DNA of 64,000 nt. Source: Ruminococcus sp. GTDB lineage: Bacteria; Bacillota; Clostridia; Oscillospirales; Ruminococcaceae. Positions 53,461 through 62,308 of the stretch are shown here, piece after piece. Location: the NCBI GenBank assembly GCA_017543595.1, contig JAFYFU010000041.1:1-64000 (forward strand). Reading direction: 5' to 3'. Below the pieces are notes generated by a model. The model was not told the DNA's origin, ran no database searches, and was given only the letters and a program-made list of their open reading frames with translations. Position numbers and translations under genes: made by a program. Positions within the stretch are counted from its first letter, which is position 1; the number at the start of each line of letters is the position of its first letter.

Positions 53461-56085
53461 TCAGTCTTCACGGTATTCCTCAACTGTATAGGCTTCAAAG
53501 ATATCGCCCTCTTTTACATCGCTGAACTTTTCAAGGCTTATACCGCACTCATAGCCTTCCATGACTTCCTTTGCATCGTCCTTGAAACGTTTAAGACCTG
53601 CGATTTTGTCATCTGCGATAATTATACCGTCACGGACAACACGAATCTGACAGCCCCTTGTAATTTTTCCGTTGAGGACGTAGCTTCCCGCAACCATTCC
53701 GACATTTGAAATCTTGTAAACCTGACGCACTTCCGCCCTGCCGAGTTCAACATCACGGTATTTCGGTGCAAGCATACCTTTCATAGCGGTTGATATTTCT
53801 TCTATTGCGTCATAGATTATTCTGTAAAGTCTTATGTCAACACCGTCACGGACAGCATTTTCAGCGGCAACGGGGTCGGGTCTTACATTGAATCCGACTA
53901 TAATTGCATTTGATGCACTTGCAAGCATTACATCGCTTTCCTTGACCGCACCTACTGCGCCGTGGATAACTCTTACTCTTACTTCGTTGTTTGAAAGCTT
54001 TTCAAGCGACTGCTTTACAGCTTCAACAGAACCCTGAACATCGGCTTTTACGATAATCGGGAGTTCTTTTATTTCGCCCTCTGCAATCTGGCTGAAAAGA
54101 TTATCGAGAGTAACCTTGCGGTAGGAATTGAACTGTTCCTGTTTAGCCTCATGTTTTCTCTTTTCAACGAGTTCCCTTGCAAGTCTTTCGTCCTCAACAG
54201 CGTTGAACGTATCGCCTGCACTGGGTACTTCCGCAAGACCTGTGATTTCAACGGGGACGGAAGGACCTGCTGTTTTTACGGTTCTGCCCTTGTCATTGGT
54301 CATAACTCTTACTCTGCCGACTGCCGTACCTGCTATGAGAACATCGCCCTGTCTGAGAGTGCCGTTCTGGACAAGGAGTGTTGCAATAGGACCTCTGCCC
54401 TTGTCAAGTCTTGCTTCGATAACAGTTCCCTTTGCAAGTCTGTCGGGATTAGCCTTTAATTCCTGAACTTCCGCAACAAGCAGAACATTTTCAAGGAGGT
54501 CTTTAATTCCCTCGCCTGTCTTTGCGGATACGGGTACACAGATAACATCTCCGCCCCAGTCTTCACAAACAAGGTCATATTTAGTGAGTTCTTCCTTTAT
54601 TCTGTCGGGGTTTGCGCCCTCTTTATCCATTTTGTTTATGGCAACTATTATCTGAACACCTGCGGATTTCGCATGGTTTATAGATTCAACGGTCTGCGGC
54701 ATGATACCGTCATCTGCCGCAACAACAAGAATTGCAATATCCGTTATATTTGCGCCTCTTGCTCTCATTGATGTAAATGCCTCGTGTCCGGGAGTATCAA
54801 GGAAAGTTATGTCCTGACCGTTTACATTTACCTGATAAGCACCTATGTGCTGAGTAATACCGCCTGCTTCGCCTGCGGCAACGTGTGCATTTCTTATTCT
54901 GTCGAGGATAGATGTTTTACCGTGGTCAACGTGACCCATTACAACTACAACGGGACAGCGTGATTCAAGGTTTGTGTCATCATCGTCACTGTCGTCTATA
55001 AGGCGTTCTTCAATTGTGACGATAACTTCCTTTTCAACCTTTGCGCCGAGTTCCTCCGCAACGAGTGATGCTGTATCGAAATCAATCTCCTGATTGATAG
55101 ATGCCATTACACCGAGACCCATAAGCTTTTTTATAACGTCCGTGGCGGTTGCTTTAAGTCTTGCGGCAAGTTCTCCGACAGTTATATTATCGGGAATCAT
55201 AACTTTAAGCTGTTGTTTTCTTGCTCTTTCAAGTTCAAGCCTTTTTATTTTCTCGGCTTCGGATTCTTTTCTGCTGAACTGCTGACGGTTTCTCTGTGCG
55301 GATTTCTGGTTTATTTTCTGTTTCTTTGAGGAATAATTGTCCTTGTGCTTGTTTGCGGGGGCAATCTGTTCATATCTTTCATTGTATTTGTCAAGGTCTA
55401 TATAGCTTCCCCTTGTATCGACAGTTCTTCTCTGTGTGGAAGTCTGGGCTGTTTCTGAGCTGAAAGATGCGTTGAACTTTGTGCGTTCGCCTCTGTCCTG
55501 AGCCTTAGCCTGTTCTTTTTTCTTATTCTTGTTTTTTGCCTGAATATCATCGGATTTTTTATCCTCTGTTTCCGTCTGAACGGGTTTTGTTTCCGTTTTG
55601 GGCTGAACGGGTTTAACTTCCGTTACGGGCTGAACGGGTTTAGTTTCCGTTGCGAGCTGAACGGGTTTAACTTCCGTTTTGGGCTGAACGGGTTTTACCT
55701 CTGTTGCGGGCTGTACAGGCTTGGAATAATTCTTTGCAGGCTGTTCCTGTCTTTTATCCTGTACGAAAGGTTTTTTATCAAATTTCTTTTCAATATGTTT
55801 TTTATCTGTTTTCTTCACAAATTTTTCCTTCTTCTCCTGTATTGGCATATGTTTCTTTTCCTCATGCTTTTCAGGTCTGGGGTCATTCTTTGATGCGAAA
55901 TACTCATCGAATGACTTTACTTCATTGATTTTTGTGTAATGTTCAAGCAGGATATCCATTTCGTCCTCTGTAAGAGTGCTTCCCGCTTTTTTATTATCTC
56001 CTTTTTTTGCGAAAAATTCAATTAATTCCTGCGATGAAACATTCATATCTCTTGCAGCATCAATAAGTTTTATTTTTTTTGCCAT
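53461..56085 (-). CDS. infB: Translation initiation factor IF-2
   Basis: 874 residues from the ATG at 56085 ([21 protein letters not shown]), the family start, with GGAGG 11 bases upstream. The long N-terminal region (1-330) is Lys/Glu/Gln-rich and holds a nine-residue tandem repeat KPVQPxTEV about six times. Then the IF2_N helix-turn motif ([24 protein letters not shown]), the G domain ([43 protein letters not shown]) and domains II-IV. IF-2 places fMet-tRNA on the 30S subunit. Confidence 0.98.
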   Translation of the reverse strand: MAKKIKLIDAARDMNVSSQELIEFFAKKGDNKKAGSTLTEDEMDILLEHYTKINEVKSFDEYFASKNDPRPEKHEEKKHMPIQEKKEKFVKKTDKKHIEKKFDKKPFVQDKRQEQPAKNYSKPVQPATEVKPVQPKTEVKPVQLATETKPVQPVTEVKPVQPKTETKPVQTETEDKKSDDIQAKNKNKKKEQAKAQDRGERTKFNASFSSETAQTSTQRRTVDTRGSYIDLDKYNERYEQIAPANKHKDNYSSKKQKINQKSAQRNRQQFSRKESEAEKIKRLELERARKQQLKVMIPDNITVGELAARLKATATDVIKKLMGLGVMASINQEIDFDTASLVAEELGAKVEKEVIVTIEERLIDDSDDDDTNLESRCPVVVVMGHVDHGKTSILDRIRNAHVAAGEAGGITQHIGAYQVNVNGQDITFLDTPGHEAFTSMRARGANITDIAILVVAADDGIMPQTVESINHAKSAGVQIIVAINKMDKEGANPDRIKEELTKYDLVCEDWGGDVICVPVSAKTGEGIKDLLENVLLVAEVQELKANPDRLAKGTVIEARLDKGRGPIATLLVQNGTLRQGDVLIAGTAVGRVRVMTNDKGRTVKTAGPSVPVEITGLAEVPSAGDTFNAVEDERLARELVEKRKHEAKQEQFNSYRKVTLDNLFSQIAEGEIKELPIIVKADVQGSVEAVKQSLEKLSNNEVRVRVIHGAVGAVKESDVMLASASNAIIVGFNVRPDPVAAENAVRDGVDIRLYRIIYDAIEEISTAMKGMLAPKYRDVELGRAEVRQVYKISNVGMVAGSYVLNGKITRGCQIRVVRDGIIIADDKIAGLKRFKDDAKEVMEGYECGISLEKFSDVKEGDIFEAYTVEEYRED
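55576..55725 (-). repeat. 27-bp tandem repeat inside infB
   Basis: Six consecutive units of 27 bp (unit starts at 55576, 55603, 55630, 55657, 55684, 55711) encoding [13 protein letters not shown] 9-mers with variation at positions 5, 6 and 9. It lies in the disordered N-terminal linker of IF-2. Confidence 0.9.
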
Positions 56086-56150
56086 AGGCTGTAATACCTC
56101 CATTCGGAATTTACGTTTGTGCGTATGATATGTTATCACGCCTCAGCGTG

Positions 56151-56462
56151 TTATTTCAGTATCTTTTCAAATCCCTTTGCAAATCCGATGTCACAGACTG
56201 CCATGACTGCCGTATCTTTTCCGCAGTAGCGACCGATTTCAGCCTTTGAAAGCTCCGTTGAAAAAACAGGCACTCCATATTTTCCGCATATGAAATTTAC
56301 TTCCTTGACAGTTTTTTCGGACGCATCGCAGGCGGTAAGCACGGCGCAGGCAATTTTTTTCCTGACGCTTTCCGAAACGCTGTCAAAGCCTTTCACGGTT
56401 TTTCCTGCCTTTATGCATATTGAAAGCAGGTCAGCCGTTTTCTGTTTCTTTCCTGAGTTCAT
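56151..56462 (-). CDS. ylxQ: L7Ae/L30e-like ribosomal protein YlxQ
   Basis: 103 residues. A single L7Ae-type domain (KKQKTADLLSICIKAGKTVKGFDSV, CAVLTACDASEKTVKEVNFICGKYGVPVF). Binds kink-turn RNA in relatives; its role in Firmicutes is poorly defined. It overlaps the end of ylxR by 32 bases, with GAGGTG before its ATG. Confidence 0.94.
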   Translation of the reverse strand: MNSGKKQKTADLLSICIKAGKTVKGFDSVSESVRKKIACAVLTACDASEKTVKEVNFICGKYGVPVFSTELSKAEIGRYCGKDTAVMAVCDIGFAKGFEKILK

Positions 56463-56709
56463 CGGTCATCACCTCATAGATATCTTCCTCAATTTTGCAA
56501 GAAAAAGTTTTTTCAAAGCGTCTTGCTTTTCTTGCTTTGAGGAAACATTCGGTATTCCTGCATATATATGCACCTCTGCCGTTTTTCTTTCCCGAAAAGT
56601 CAAGGCTTAAATCGCCTTCGGGAGATTTCACGACACGCAGAAGTTCTTTTTTCGGCTTCATCTCATTACAGCCGAGACACATTCTCATTGGAATTTTTTT
56701 CTGTTTCAT
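56431..56709 (-). CDS. ylxR: YlxR (DUF448) nucleic-acid binding protein
   Basis: 92 residues with the YlxR marks PMRMCLGCNEMKPKKELLRVVKSPEG and GRGAYICRNTECFLKARKARRFEKTF. A small RNA-binding-like protein; recent work in Bacillus links it to control of RNase P and other targets. In the nusA-ylxR-ylxQ-infB order. Confidence 0.95.
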   Translation of the reverse strand: MKQKKIPMRMCLGCNEMKPKKELLRVVKSPEGDLSLDFSGKKNGRGAYICRNTECFLKARKARRFEKTFSCKIEEDIYEVMTDELRKETENG

Positions 56710-56712
56710 AGA

Positions 56713-57930
56713 TTATTCCTCGGTATTTTCGGGGGATTCTTCTGTTGTCTTTTTGGTATTTTCCTGTACTTCCTCAGAAACTTCGGCTGTTGTTTCCTCT
56801 GTATTTTCCTGAATTTCCTCGGCTGTTGTTTCTTTGGTTTCTGAATTTTCGGGTTTTTCGCCGTTTATTTCGGGAGCGGGTTCGCCTGTTATTGTATCAA
56901 ACTGCGGTTTTATGTCTATCTTGAATCCCGTAAGCTTTGCGGCAAGCTTTGCATTCTGACCCTTGTTTCCTATTGCAAGGGAAAGCTGATTGTTGGGGAC
57001 TACTACCGTACAGGTTTTTTCCTCGGCAGATGTTATGACTGTTTTGAGGACTTCCGCAGGGGCAAGGGCTTTTGCGATAAATTCTTCGGGAATTTCGTTC
57101 CACGGGATAATATCTATTTTTTCTCCGTTGAGTTCGTTTACGACAGCGGTGATTCTCGAACGCTTTGCGCCGATACAAGCACCTATTGCATCAACATTGG
57201 GGTCTTTTGACCACACGGCAATTTTTGTTCTTGCGCCTGCTTCTCTTGATATTGCTTTTACTTCAACAGTTCCGTCAGCAATTTCGGGGACTTCGCTTTC
57301 AAAGAGTCTCTTTACAAAATCCCTGTGCGTACGGGAGATTTTAACAACGGGCTTTTTGGTCTTGTTGACTATGCCTGTTATATAAACCTTGACTTTTTTG
57401 CCTTCTTCAAGGACTTCGTTGGGAATCTGTTCATTCTTGAAAAGATAGAGTTCTGTTCCGTCATATTCAACCGTAACAGTTCCTCTGCCCTGTTCAATCT
57501 GTGAAACGGTTGCAATAATGCAGTCACGTTCCTTGCTTTCAAATTTATTGAGCATCTGTTCACGGTTAATTTCTCTGAGGTCGCCCTTTATTGACTGTTT
57601 AGCGGAGAGTGCAGCCATTCTTCCGAGTTTTGAGATATCTATTTCCTTCATGATAGTACCGCCGACAACAGCATTGGGGTCTATTGTCTTTGCGACTTCA
57701 ATATTTATCTCGTTGTCGTCTATGGGATAGTCGTCAATTATCTCCTGAGCGATATACATTGCAAATTTTTTTGTAACGGGGTCAATTTCAACCCTTATTC
57801 TCTCCTCGCTGTGGGGATAGGCTTTTTTAGCGGCTTTAAGCATAGCCGACTTTACTTTTTCGATGAGAACTTCTGTTTCCACACTGTTTTCCTCTCCGAG
57901 AGATTTCAGTGCATCAAAAAATTTTTCCAT
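56713..57930 (-). CDS. nusA: Transcription termination/antitermination factor NusA
   Basis: 405 residues from the ATG at 57930 (MEKFFDALKSLGEENSVETEVL), 7 bases after GGAGG. RNA-polymerase-binding N-terminal domain (1-125), S1 domain (about 130-200), and two KH domains (VEVKAISREAGARTKIAVWSKDPNVDAIGACIGAKRSRI, and NQLSLAIGNKGQNAKLAAKLTGFKIDIK). An unusual acidic, Thr/Glu-rich tail of about 60 residues ends the protein. It modulates pausing and termination. Confidence 0.97.
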   Translation of the reverse strand: MEKFFDALKSLGEENSVETEVLIEKVKSAMLKAAKKAYPHSEERIRVEIDPVTKKFAMYIAQEIIDDYPIDDNEINIEVAKTIDPNAVVGGTIMKEIDISKLGRMAALSAKQSIKGDLREINREQMLNKFESKERDCIIATVSQIEQGRGTVTVEYDGTELYLFKNEQIPNEVLEEGKKVKVYITGIVNKTKKPVVKISRTHRDFVKRLFESEVPEIADGTVEVKAISREAGARTKIAVWSKDPNVDAIGACIGAKRSRITAVVNELNGEKIDIIPWNEIPEEFIAKALAPAEVLKTVITSAEEKTCTVVVPNNQLSLAIGNKGQNAKLAAKLTGFKIDIKPQFDTITGEPAPEINGEKPENSETKETTAEEIQENTEETTAEVSEEVQENTKKTTEESPENTEE

Positions 57931-58013
57931 TTTCATTCCTCCGATTATATCAGGTTTATTCCGCATACACGGCATACATATCAGTTCTGCATATTATTTT
58001 GCAGGCTTATATC

Positions 58014-58490
58014 TTATTCAAAATCAAACCACAGCTTTACAAAAGCGATATCATCAAGCCGGCAGATTTTTTCTTCTCCGTTTTCGGTTTCAACGGTTAT
58101 GCTGTTCTTGTCACAGCCTTTGAGGACGGCTGAAATTTCCTTTTCGCCGTCAACGGTTCTTATGAATCTTATTCTTACCCTGTCGCCGATACAGACCTCA
58201 AAATGTTCTTCTTTGAGGAGTTCTCTTTCAAGACCCGCAGAACCCACTTCAAGCATATAGCTTTGTTTAATGGGGTCAGCCTCATCAAGCACAGCGTTTA
58301 CGGGTTCAGTGACTTTTTCGCAGTCATCAATTGATATTCCCTCGTCACGGTCTATGAACACCCTGAGATACCAGACCGCTCCTTCTTTGACATAGGAAAT
58401 ATCCCAGAGAAAATAGCCGAGTTCATCGGTTATGGGCTTAACGAGTTCATAGACTTTCTGTTCGGTTGCGCCGAATTTTTTAAGCTTCAT
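58014..58490 (-). CDS. rimP: Ribosome maturation factor RimP
   Basis: 158 residues from the ATG at 58490 (MKLKKFGATEQKVYELVKPITDEL), 7 bases after AGGAGG; a longer in-frame start would cross the leader palindrome. RimP_N (GYFLWDISYVKEGAVWYLRVFIDRDEGISIDDCEKVTEPVNAVLDE) and RimP_C domains. Needed for 30S maturation. First gene of the nusA-infB operon. Confidence 0.96.
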   Translation of the reverse strand: MKLKKFGATEQKVYELVKPITDELGYFLWDISYVKEGAVWYLRVFIDRDEGISIDDCEKVTEPVNAVLDEADPIKQSYMLEVGSAGLERELLKEEHFEVCIGDRVRIRFIRTVDGEKEISAVLKGCDKNSITVETENGEEKICRLDDIAFVKLWFDFE

Positions 58491-58526
58491 CGCATTACCT
58501 CCTGTGAAAATGCTTATTACAAACGA

Positions 58527-58548
58527 AAGACCGGAAATTTCCGGTCTT
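58527..58548 (-). promoter_or_regulatory. Perfect 22-bp palindrome in the rimP-nusA leader
   Basis: AAGACCGGAAA joined directly to its reverse complement TTTCCGGTCTT, between the operon promoter and the rimP ribosome site. It has no T-run, so it is not a typical terminator; it could be an RNA hairpin or a protein site. Confidence 0.7.
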
Positions 58549-58566
58549 AAGCTTAGTATCATATAT

Positions 58567-58595
58567 ATTATATCACAAGCTTTCGGAAAAATCAA
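58567..58595 (-). promoter_or_regulatory. Promoter of the rimP-nusA-infB operon
   Basis: Minus strand: TTGATT (58590-58595), 17 bases, TATAAT (58567-58572). It should drive rimP through at least rbfA and probably ribF. Confidence 0.88.
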
Positions 58596-58622
58596 GTATT
58601 TTTTTTAAAATCCTCAAATTTT

Positions 58623-59897
58623 TCACGCCAGACCGAGATATTCTTCAAGACAGAGATGATTTTCGTACATATATGTTGCTGCTTCGCTGCCTACATATCT
58701 TATATGCCACGGTTCATACTGATATCCCGTAATATCTTCCTTGTCCTTTTCATAGCGGATTATAAAGCCGTATTCGTGGGCGTGCTTTGCAAGCCAGAAA
58801 GCTTCGTCCGTATAGCCGAAATCGTCATTGATTGAATTGCAGTCTATTGTAAGACCTGTCTGATGTTCGGAATGACCGGGGCGTGCGGAAAAAGTATCAG
58901 CAGCCTGTTTGCCGTCCCTTATTACATAATCGTTATAGACAACGACCTGCTCATCATATGAACGGAATCCCGAACCCATATATATTTCAAGTCCTGATTC
59001 TGCGGCAGCCTGTGAAAGTTTATAAAACTGTTCGGCGCAAATATTTTCAAGTCCGGGGCAGAAATCTTCGGGCAGACCTATATTTTTATTCACTACAAGA
59101 AGTCCTTTTATATAAGTAAGCCCCTCATCGGAATACACGGGAGGCAGGGGGGCATCAGCCGCATTATCCTGCGGCTTAGCCGAATCTGCTGAATCTTCCT
59201 TCATATTCAGAGGGGTTGCGTTTTGTGATGCCCTTTTCTTTGATGTATACGCATAGCCGTAATCATCGCCGTAGCCGTAGTCATCACCGTAGCCGTAATC
59301 GTCATAACCGTTTCCGTAGCCTGCTCCGCCGTCAAGTGTTACATTAACTCTTATAACAGCATCAACGGAGGGGTTATTCTGAGCCTGAACAGTGACAAAG
59401 CAAGTTCCCGGGGCAACGCCTGTAATACTTCCGTATGCATCGACAGTAGCGATACTTGTATCGGAAGAACTCCATATTTCGCCTTTTTCGGTTGATGTTT
59501 CAGGGGTCATTATAACCGTGGGCATATCAGTCTGACCGACAGCGATATAAATTTCGTGTCTGTCAACTTCAATTTTGGTTATGGTGTTGGGATTTTCGGG
59601 GACAGTCGTAGGAGGTTCGGTAGCGGGTGCTTCCGTAGTGGGTTCCTGTGTAACTTCCTCAACGGGTTCGGTGGGGACAGCTTCGCTTTCGGCAGGGAGA
59701 GTTTCCGAAGTTATGGCTGTACTGTTTATCGGCGGTGCGTCATCTTCCGAGCTTTCATTTTTTGAACAACCCTTTGCAACAAGAAGAACAATCATGAGAA
59801 GTATAAAAAATATAACAGCAAGTGCAGTAAACTGTCTGCGTCTGAGGACTTCTTTTGTAACTCTCTTTCTTGGTCTCTGCTTATTATTGTTATCCAT
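58623..59897 (-). CDS. VanY-type D,D-carboxypeptidase with Ig-like domain
   Basis: 424 residues. One membrane anchor (about 25-45, FTALAVIFFILLMIVLLVAKGC), Thr/Glu/Pro linker (50-100), a Big_2 bacterial Ig-like domain (about 105-185: EIYIAVGQTDMPTVIMTPETS, DTSIATVDAYGSITGVAPGTCFVTVQA), a Gly/Tyr/Asp repeat linker (GYGDDYGYGDDYGY), and a peptidase M15/VanY domain (about 270-420) with SGFRSYDEQ, the zinc ligands in ARPGHSEHQTGLTID and EPWHIRYVG. It trims the terminal D-Ala of peptidoglycan stems. Vancomycin resistance is not implied, since no vanR/S/H/A genes are here. Confidence 0.93.
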   Translation of the reverse strand: MDNNNKQRPRKRVTKEVLRRRQFTALAVIFFILLMIVLLVAKGCSKNESSEDDAPPINSTAITSETLPAESEAVPTEPVEEVTQEPTTEAPATEPPTTVPENPNTITKIEVDRHEIYIAVGQTDMPTVIMTPETSTEKGEIWSSSDTSIATVDAYGSITGVAPGTCFVTVQAQNNPSVDAVIRVNVTLDGGAGYGNGYDDYGYGDDYGYGDDYGYAYTSKKRASQNATPLNMKEDSADSAKPQDNAADAPLPPVYSDEGLTYIKGLLVVNKNIGLPEDFCPGLENICAEQFYKLSQAAAESGLEIYMGSGFRSYDEQVVVYNDYVIRDGKQAADTFSARPGHSEHQTGLTIDCNSINDDFGYTDEAFWLAKHAHEYGFIIRYEKDKEDITGYQYEPWHIRYVGSEAATYMYENHLCLEEYLGLA

Positions 59898-59951
59898 GCT
59901 TTTTCCCTTCTTTTTCTGTAAAAATTCACGGCAGAAAACGTCCTTTTAAAC

Positions 59952-59980
59952 ATTATACCACAGACTTTATTAAATGTCAC
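59952..59980 (-). promoter_or_regulatory. Promoter of the VanY-like gene
   Basis: Minus strand: GTGACA (59975-59980), 17 bases, TATAAT (59952-59957), about 50 bases before the start codon. Confidence 0.75.
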
Positions 59981-60094
59981 GTACTTTTCTGAAATTTTAC
60001 TCATTTAACATATAGTACAGAATCTTTTTGTAAGTTTTTAACAAATCTGACATATATAAATCGACAAAGAGCCTTATTTATTGCCTTAATCCAC

Positions 60095-60131
60095 AAATAA
60101 GCCCGTCCGCAGTCGCAGACAGGCTTATAAA
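60095..60131 (-). terminator. Terminator of the solute-binding gene
   Basis: Minus strand: ATAAGCCTGTCTGC, GAC loop region, GCGGACGGGCTTATTT. The U-tract is weak. Confidence 0.65.
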
Positions 60132-60132
60132 A

Positions 60133-61593
60133 TCACTTGTTAAATTTTTCAATTTCTTCTGTAATAACTCCCGTCCATGCGTCACGGAGAGATGCCCATG
60201 AATCGACAGCTTCATTTCCTTCAAGGAGTGCCGTTGTAAGGTTGTTCATAACGCCTCTTGTTTCGTAGGTATATTCTCCGTCACCGTACATTCTTTCGCC
60301 CATGCCGTAGCCGAAATCAAACATGGGAACAGTATTTTTCGGGTCAAGATACGAACGCACAGCGTCATACTGTTCTTCCGTCACAAAACTTTTAACGATT
60401 CCTGCGGCGGTTTTCTCGACAACAAGTGCTTTTTGCTTTGCAAGTTCCTTGTATTCGTCATCTGTTGCAGCCATTCTTTCACATTTCAAATATGTTGCAA
60501 CAGCCTCGCCGTGCTTTGAATTTTTAATAAGCATTTTCGCACCGAAATTACAGCAGAGATAATTTTCGTCCGCATCGGGGGATTTCGGGAAAGGCACTAC
60601 CATTAAATCCGCATCGGGATTTTTGGCATTTGATGCACCCAATGCCCAGTCACCCATAGCAAAGAAAAGTGTTGATTCATCATCGGGGAAATTTCCTACC
60701 CAGTCGGGATAATACAAGTGTTTTGAGGCTATATCCTGCATGAGAAGTTCAGCCTTTTCAATTTCGGGGTCATCTATATTGTTTATGAATTTTCCGTTTT
60801 CGTAATTTACAATTGTGTGACCCGTGGACTGCACTATTGCCTGTCCGAACCAGCCGTTTATGCCGTATCTTGTTGTGCCGTCAGGCGCACCCGCAACAAA
60901 TGATTCCATCATACTCATAAAAGCGTCCCAGTCCCATTTTCCGTCCTCATAGAGTTCATACGGGTCGTCAAGTCCCTCAGCCTCCATAAGTTTCCTGCTG
61001 TATGTTATAATTAAGGGGTCTGAAATTGTATAGGGTACTACATAATGCTGACCATCATATTCAAACATATCAATAACGTCCTGCATATCGTCCCACAGAC
61101 CATCATTCATGCCCATGATATCAAAATACGGGTCAAGGGGTTCATACTGGTCTTTTACAACTCCGTTCGGCACAGCGTCCCATTCATACGGGAACATATC
61201 AACTTCATCGCCTGAAAGTATCATTGTTGCAAGCTTTGAGAATTTCTCATCGGAACTTGTCTGCACAAAATTGATTTTTCCGCCGTAAACGTCCTCAAAA
61301 AGAGAAAGCGCAACGGAACGGTCATTATTGTTTGTGGGGTTAAGGTCATAATCCGCAAGCCATGTTATTGTAGTACCGCTTATATCTGCGGAATTTTCGC
61401 CTTTTATTTCTTCCTTTTGGCTTTCGTCAACGTCAAGACCGTATTCATCGGATTCTTTGTAATGTTCGTTCGCCTCGGAGGAAGATGACGGTGAATTTTC
61501 CGAACTGTTGCCGCTGTTTCCGCAGGAAACGGCTGTTGACGCAAAAAGCATGACAACAGCAAGACACGCAGACATTTTTCTTAAATTCTTCAT
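60133..61593 (-). CDS. ABC transporter sugar-binding lipoprotein (SBP family 1)
   Basis: 486 residues. Lipobox FASTAVSC (Cys 24) anchors it outside the membrane; a Ser-rich spacer follows. SBP_bac_1-type features: TITWLADYDLNPTNN, EVDMFPYEWDAVPNGVV, WDWDAFMSMMESFV and a C-terminal cap. It captures oligosaccharides for an ABC importer. No permease or ATPase genes are adjacent. A second, related protein is encoded at 63112 (both carry AEGLDDPYELY / EAGLDDPAELY and GKWDWDAF). Strong promoter with palindromes. Confidence 0.93.
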   Translation of the reverse strand: MKNLRKMSACLAVVMLFASTAVSCGNSGNSSENSPSSSSEANEHYKESDEYGLDVDESQKEEIKGENSADISGTTITWLADYDLNPTNNNDRSVALSLFEDVYGGKINFVQTSSDEKFSKLATMILSGDEVDMFPYEWDAVPNGVVKDQYEPLDPYFDIMGMNDGLWDDMQDVIDMFEYDGQHYVVPYTISDPLIITYSRKLMEAEGLDDPYELYEDGKWDWDAFMSMMESFVAGAPDGTTRYGINGWFGQAIVQSTGHTIVNYENGKFINNIDDPEIEKAELLMQDIASKHLYYPDWVGNFPDDESTLFFAMGDWALGASNAKNPDADLMVVPFPKSPDADENYLCCNFGAKMLIKNSKHGEAVATYLKCERMAATDDEYKELAKQKALVVEKTAAGIVKSFVTEEQYDAVRSYLDPKNTVPMFDFGYGMGERMYGDGEYTYETRGVMNNLTTALLEGNEAVDSWASLRDAWTGVITEEIEKFNK

Positions 61594-61612
61594 AATAAAA
61601 AACTCCTTTCAC

Positions 61613-61681
61613 ATCTGCGAAATTGAGAGGGTATCGCAGATATATTAATAATATTATATAATATTATTAAATAATTGTCAA
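61613..61681 (-). promoter_or_regulatory. SBP promoter with palindrome over the -10 and leader hairpin
   Basis: Minus strand: TTGACA (61676-61681), 17 bases, TATAAT (61653-61658). A perfect 26-bp AT-only palindrome (61645-61670, half TTAATAATATTAT) covers the -10. In the leader, TCTGCGA / TCGCAGA (7-bp arms, 61613-61640) can form a stem-loop before the AAAGGAG. Confidence 0.8.
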
Positions 61682-61723
61682 GTATTTTTATGGGATATAT
61701 AAAATCAAAAAAATTGTCTTATT

Positions 61724-61742
61724 ATGTAATATTATATTACAT
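61724..61742. promoter_or_regulatory. 19-bp palindrome between divergent promoters
   Basis: ATGTAATAT, central T, ATATTACAT: perfect two-fold symmetry, located between the minus-strand SBP promoter and the plus-strand promoter at 61787. Candidate operator shared by both genes. Confidence 0.5.
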
Positions 61743-61786
61743 GATATTATAATAAAATAAAATAAACTTTTCACAGATTTTTTTAT

Positions 61787-61815
61787 TTGATTTTTTCCTG
61801 ACTATGTGGTATAAT
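61787..61815 (+). promoter_or_regulatory. Promoter of the small basic protein gene
   Basis: TTGATT (61787-61792), 17 bases, TATAAT (61810-61815). Confidence 0.82.
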
Positions 61816-61870
61816 ATATATTGTCAAACGGATAAAAACAAATGTACATCGTGTAAAGGAGAATGTTATT

Positions 61871-62161
61871 ATGAGAGAAATGGTAATTATTTGCAAAAAT
61901 TCCTCAACAAAGGGCATTATCAACTTTTTCGCAGAGGACAGCACTCAAAGCTACTTTCTTTTCCAGCAGAAATTCCGCCACAGTACATACGACTTTTACA
62001 AAAAAGGCATACCCGTAAGACAGGCTTTCAGTCACCGCAGCACCCACAGAGACAGAGCTATCGAAAACGTAATAAAAAGACTCCCCTCTCAGATTTCCTA
62101 CATCGAAAAAGAATACGGCGTTGCTATCCTTAACAGAACAAAAGCAAAAAAATCCGCCTGA
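61871..62161 (+). CDS. Small basic protein of unknown function
   Basis: 96 residues behind AAAGGAG (MREMVIICKNSSTKGIINFF). It is rich in Lys, Arg, His and Tyr (FRHSTYDFYKKGIPVRQAF, SHRSTHRDRAIENVIKRL), with a predicted strand-then-helix layout and no signal peptide, so it is cytoplasmic and could bind nucleic acid. I do not recognise the family. It is a monocistronic gene with its own strong promoter and terminator, which suggests substantial expression. Confidence 0.8.
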   Translation: MREMVIICKNSSTKGIINFFAEDSTQSYFLFQQKFRHSTYDFYKKGIPVRQAFSHRSTHRDRAIENVIKRLPSQISYIEKEYGVAILNRTKAKKSA

Positions 62162-62171
62162 AAGCCTTTGT

Positions 62172-62206
62172 CTGCATTTCTCCGAACATTCGGGGAAATG
62201 CAGGCT
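62172..62206 (+). terminator. Terminator-like hairpin after the small basic protein gene
   Basis: CTGCATTTC-TCCGA, loop, TCGGGGAAATGCAG, then a weak T-tract further on (CATTTTTT). Confidence 0.7.
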
Positions 62207-62244
62207 CTTACATTTTTTGAAAGAATATTTATTTTTCACTCTCT

Positions 62245-62274
62245 TGACAAACAGGTGCGTATTATGATATACTA
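62245..62274 (+). promoter_or_regulatory. Promoter of the DUF4352-like lipoprotein gene
   Basis: TTGACA (62245-62250), 18 bases, TATACT (62269-62274). Confidence 0.75.
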
Positions 62275-62308
62275 TATACATATTTGTACGACCACGGAGG
62301 TTAATATA

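Noticed and set aside
58623..59897. Vancomycin resistance locus
   Set aside because: Only a VanY-type peptidase is present; no VanH/A/X or regulator genes, and such enzymes are common wall hydrolases.
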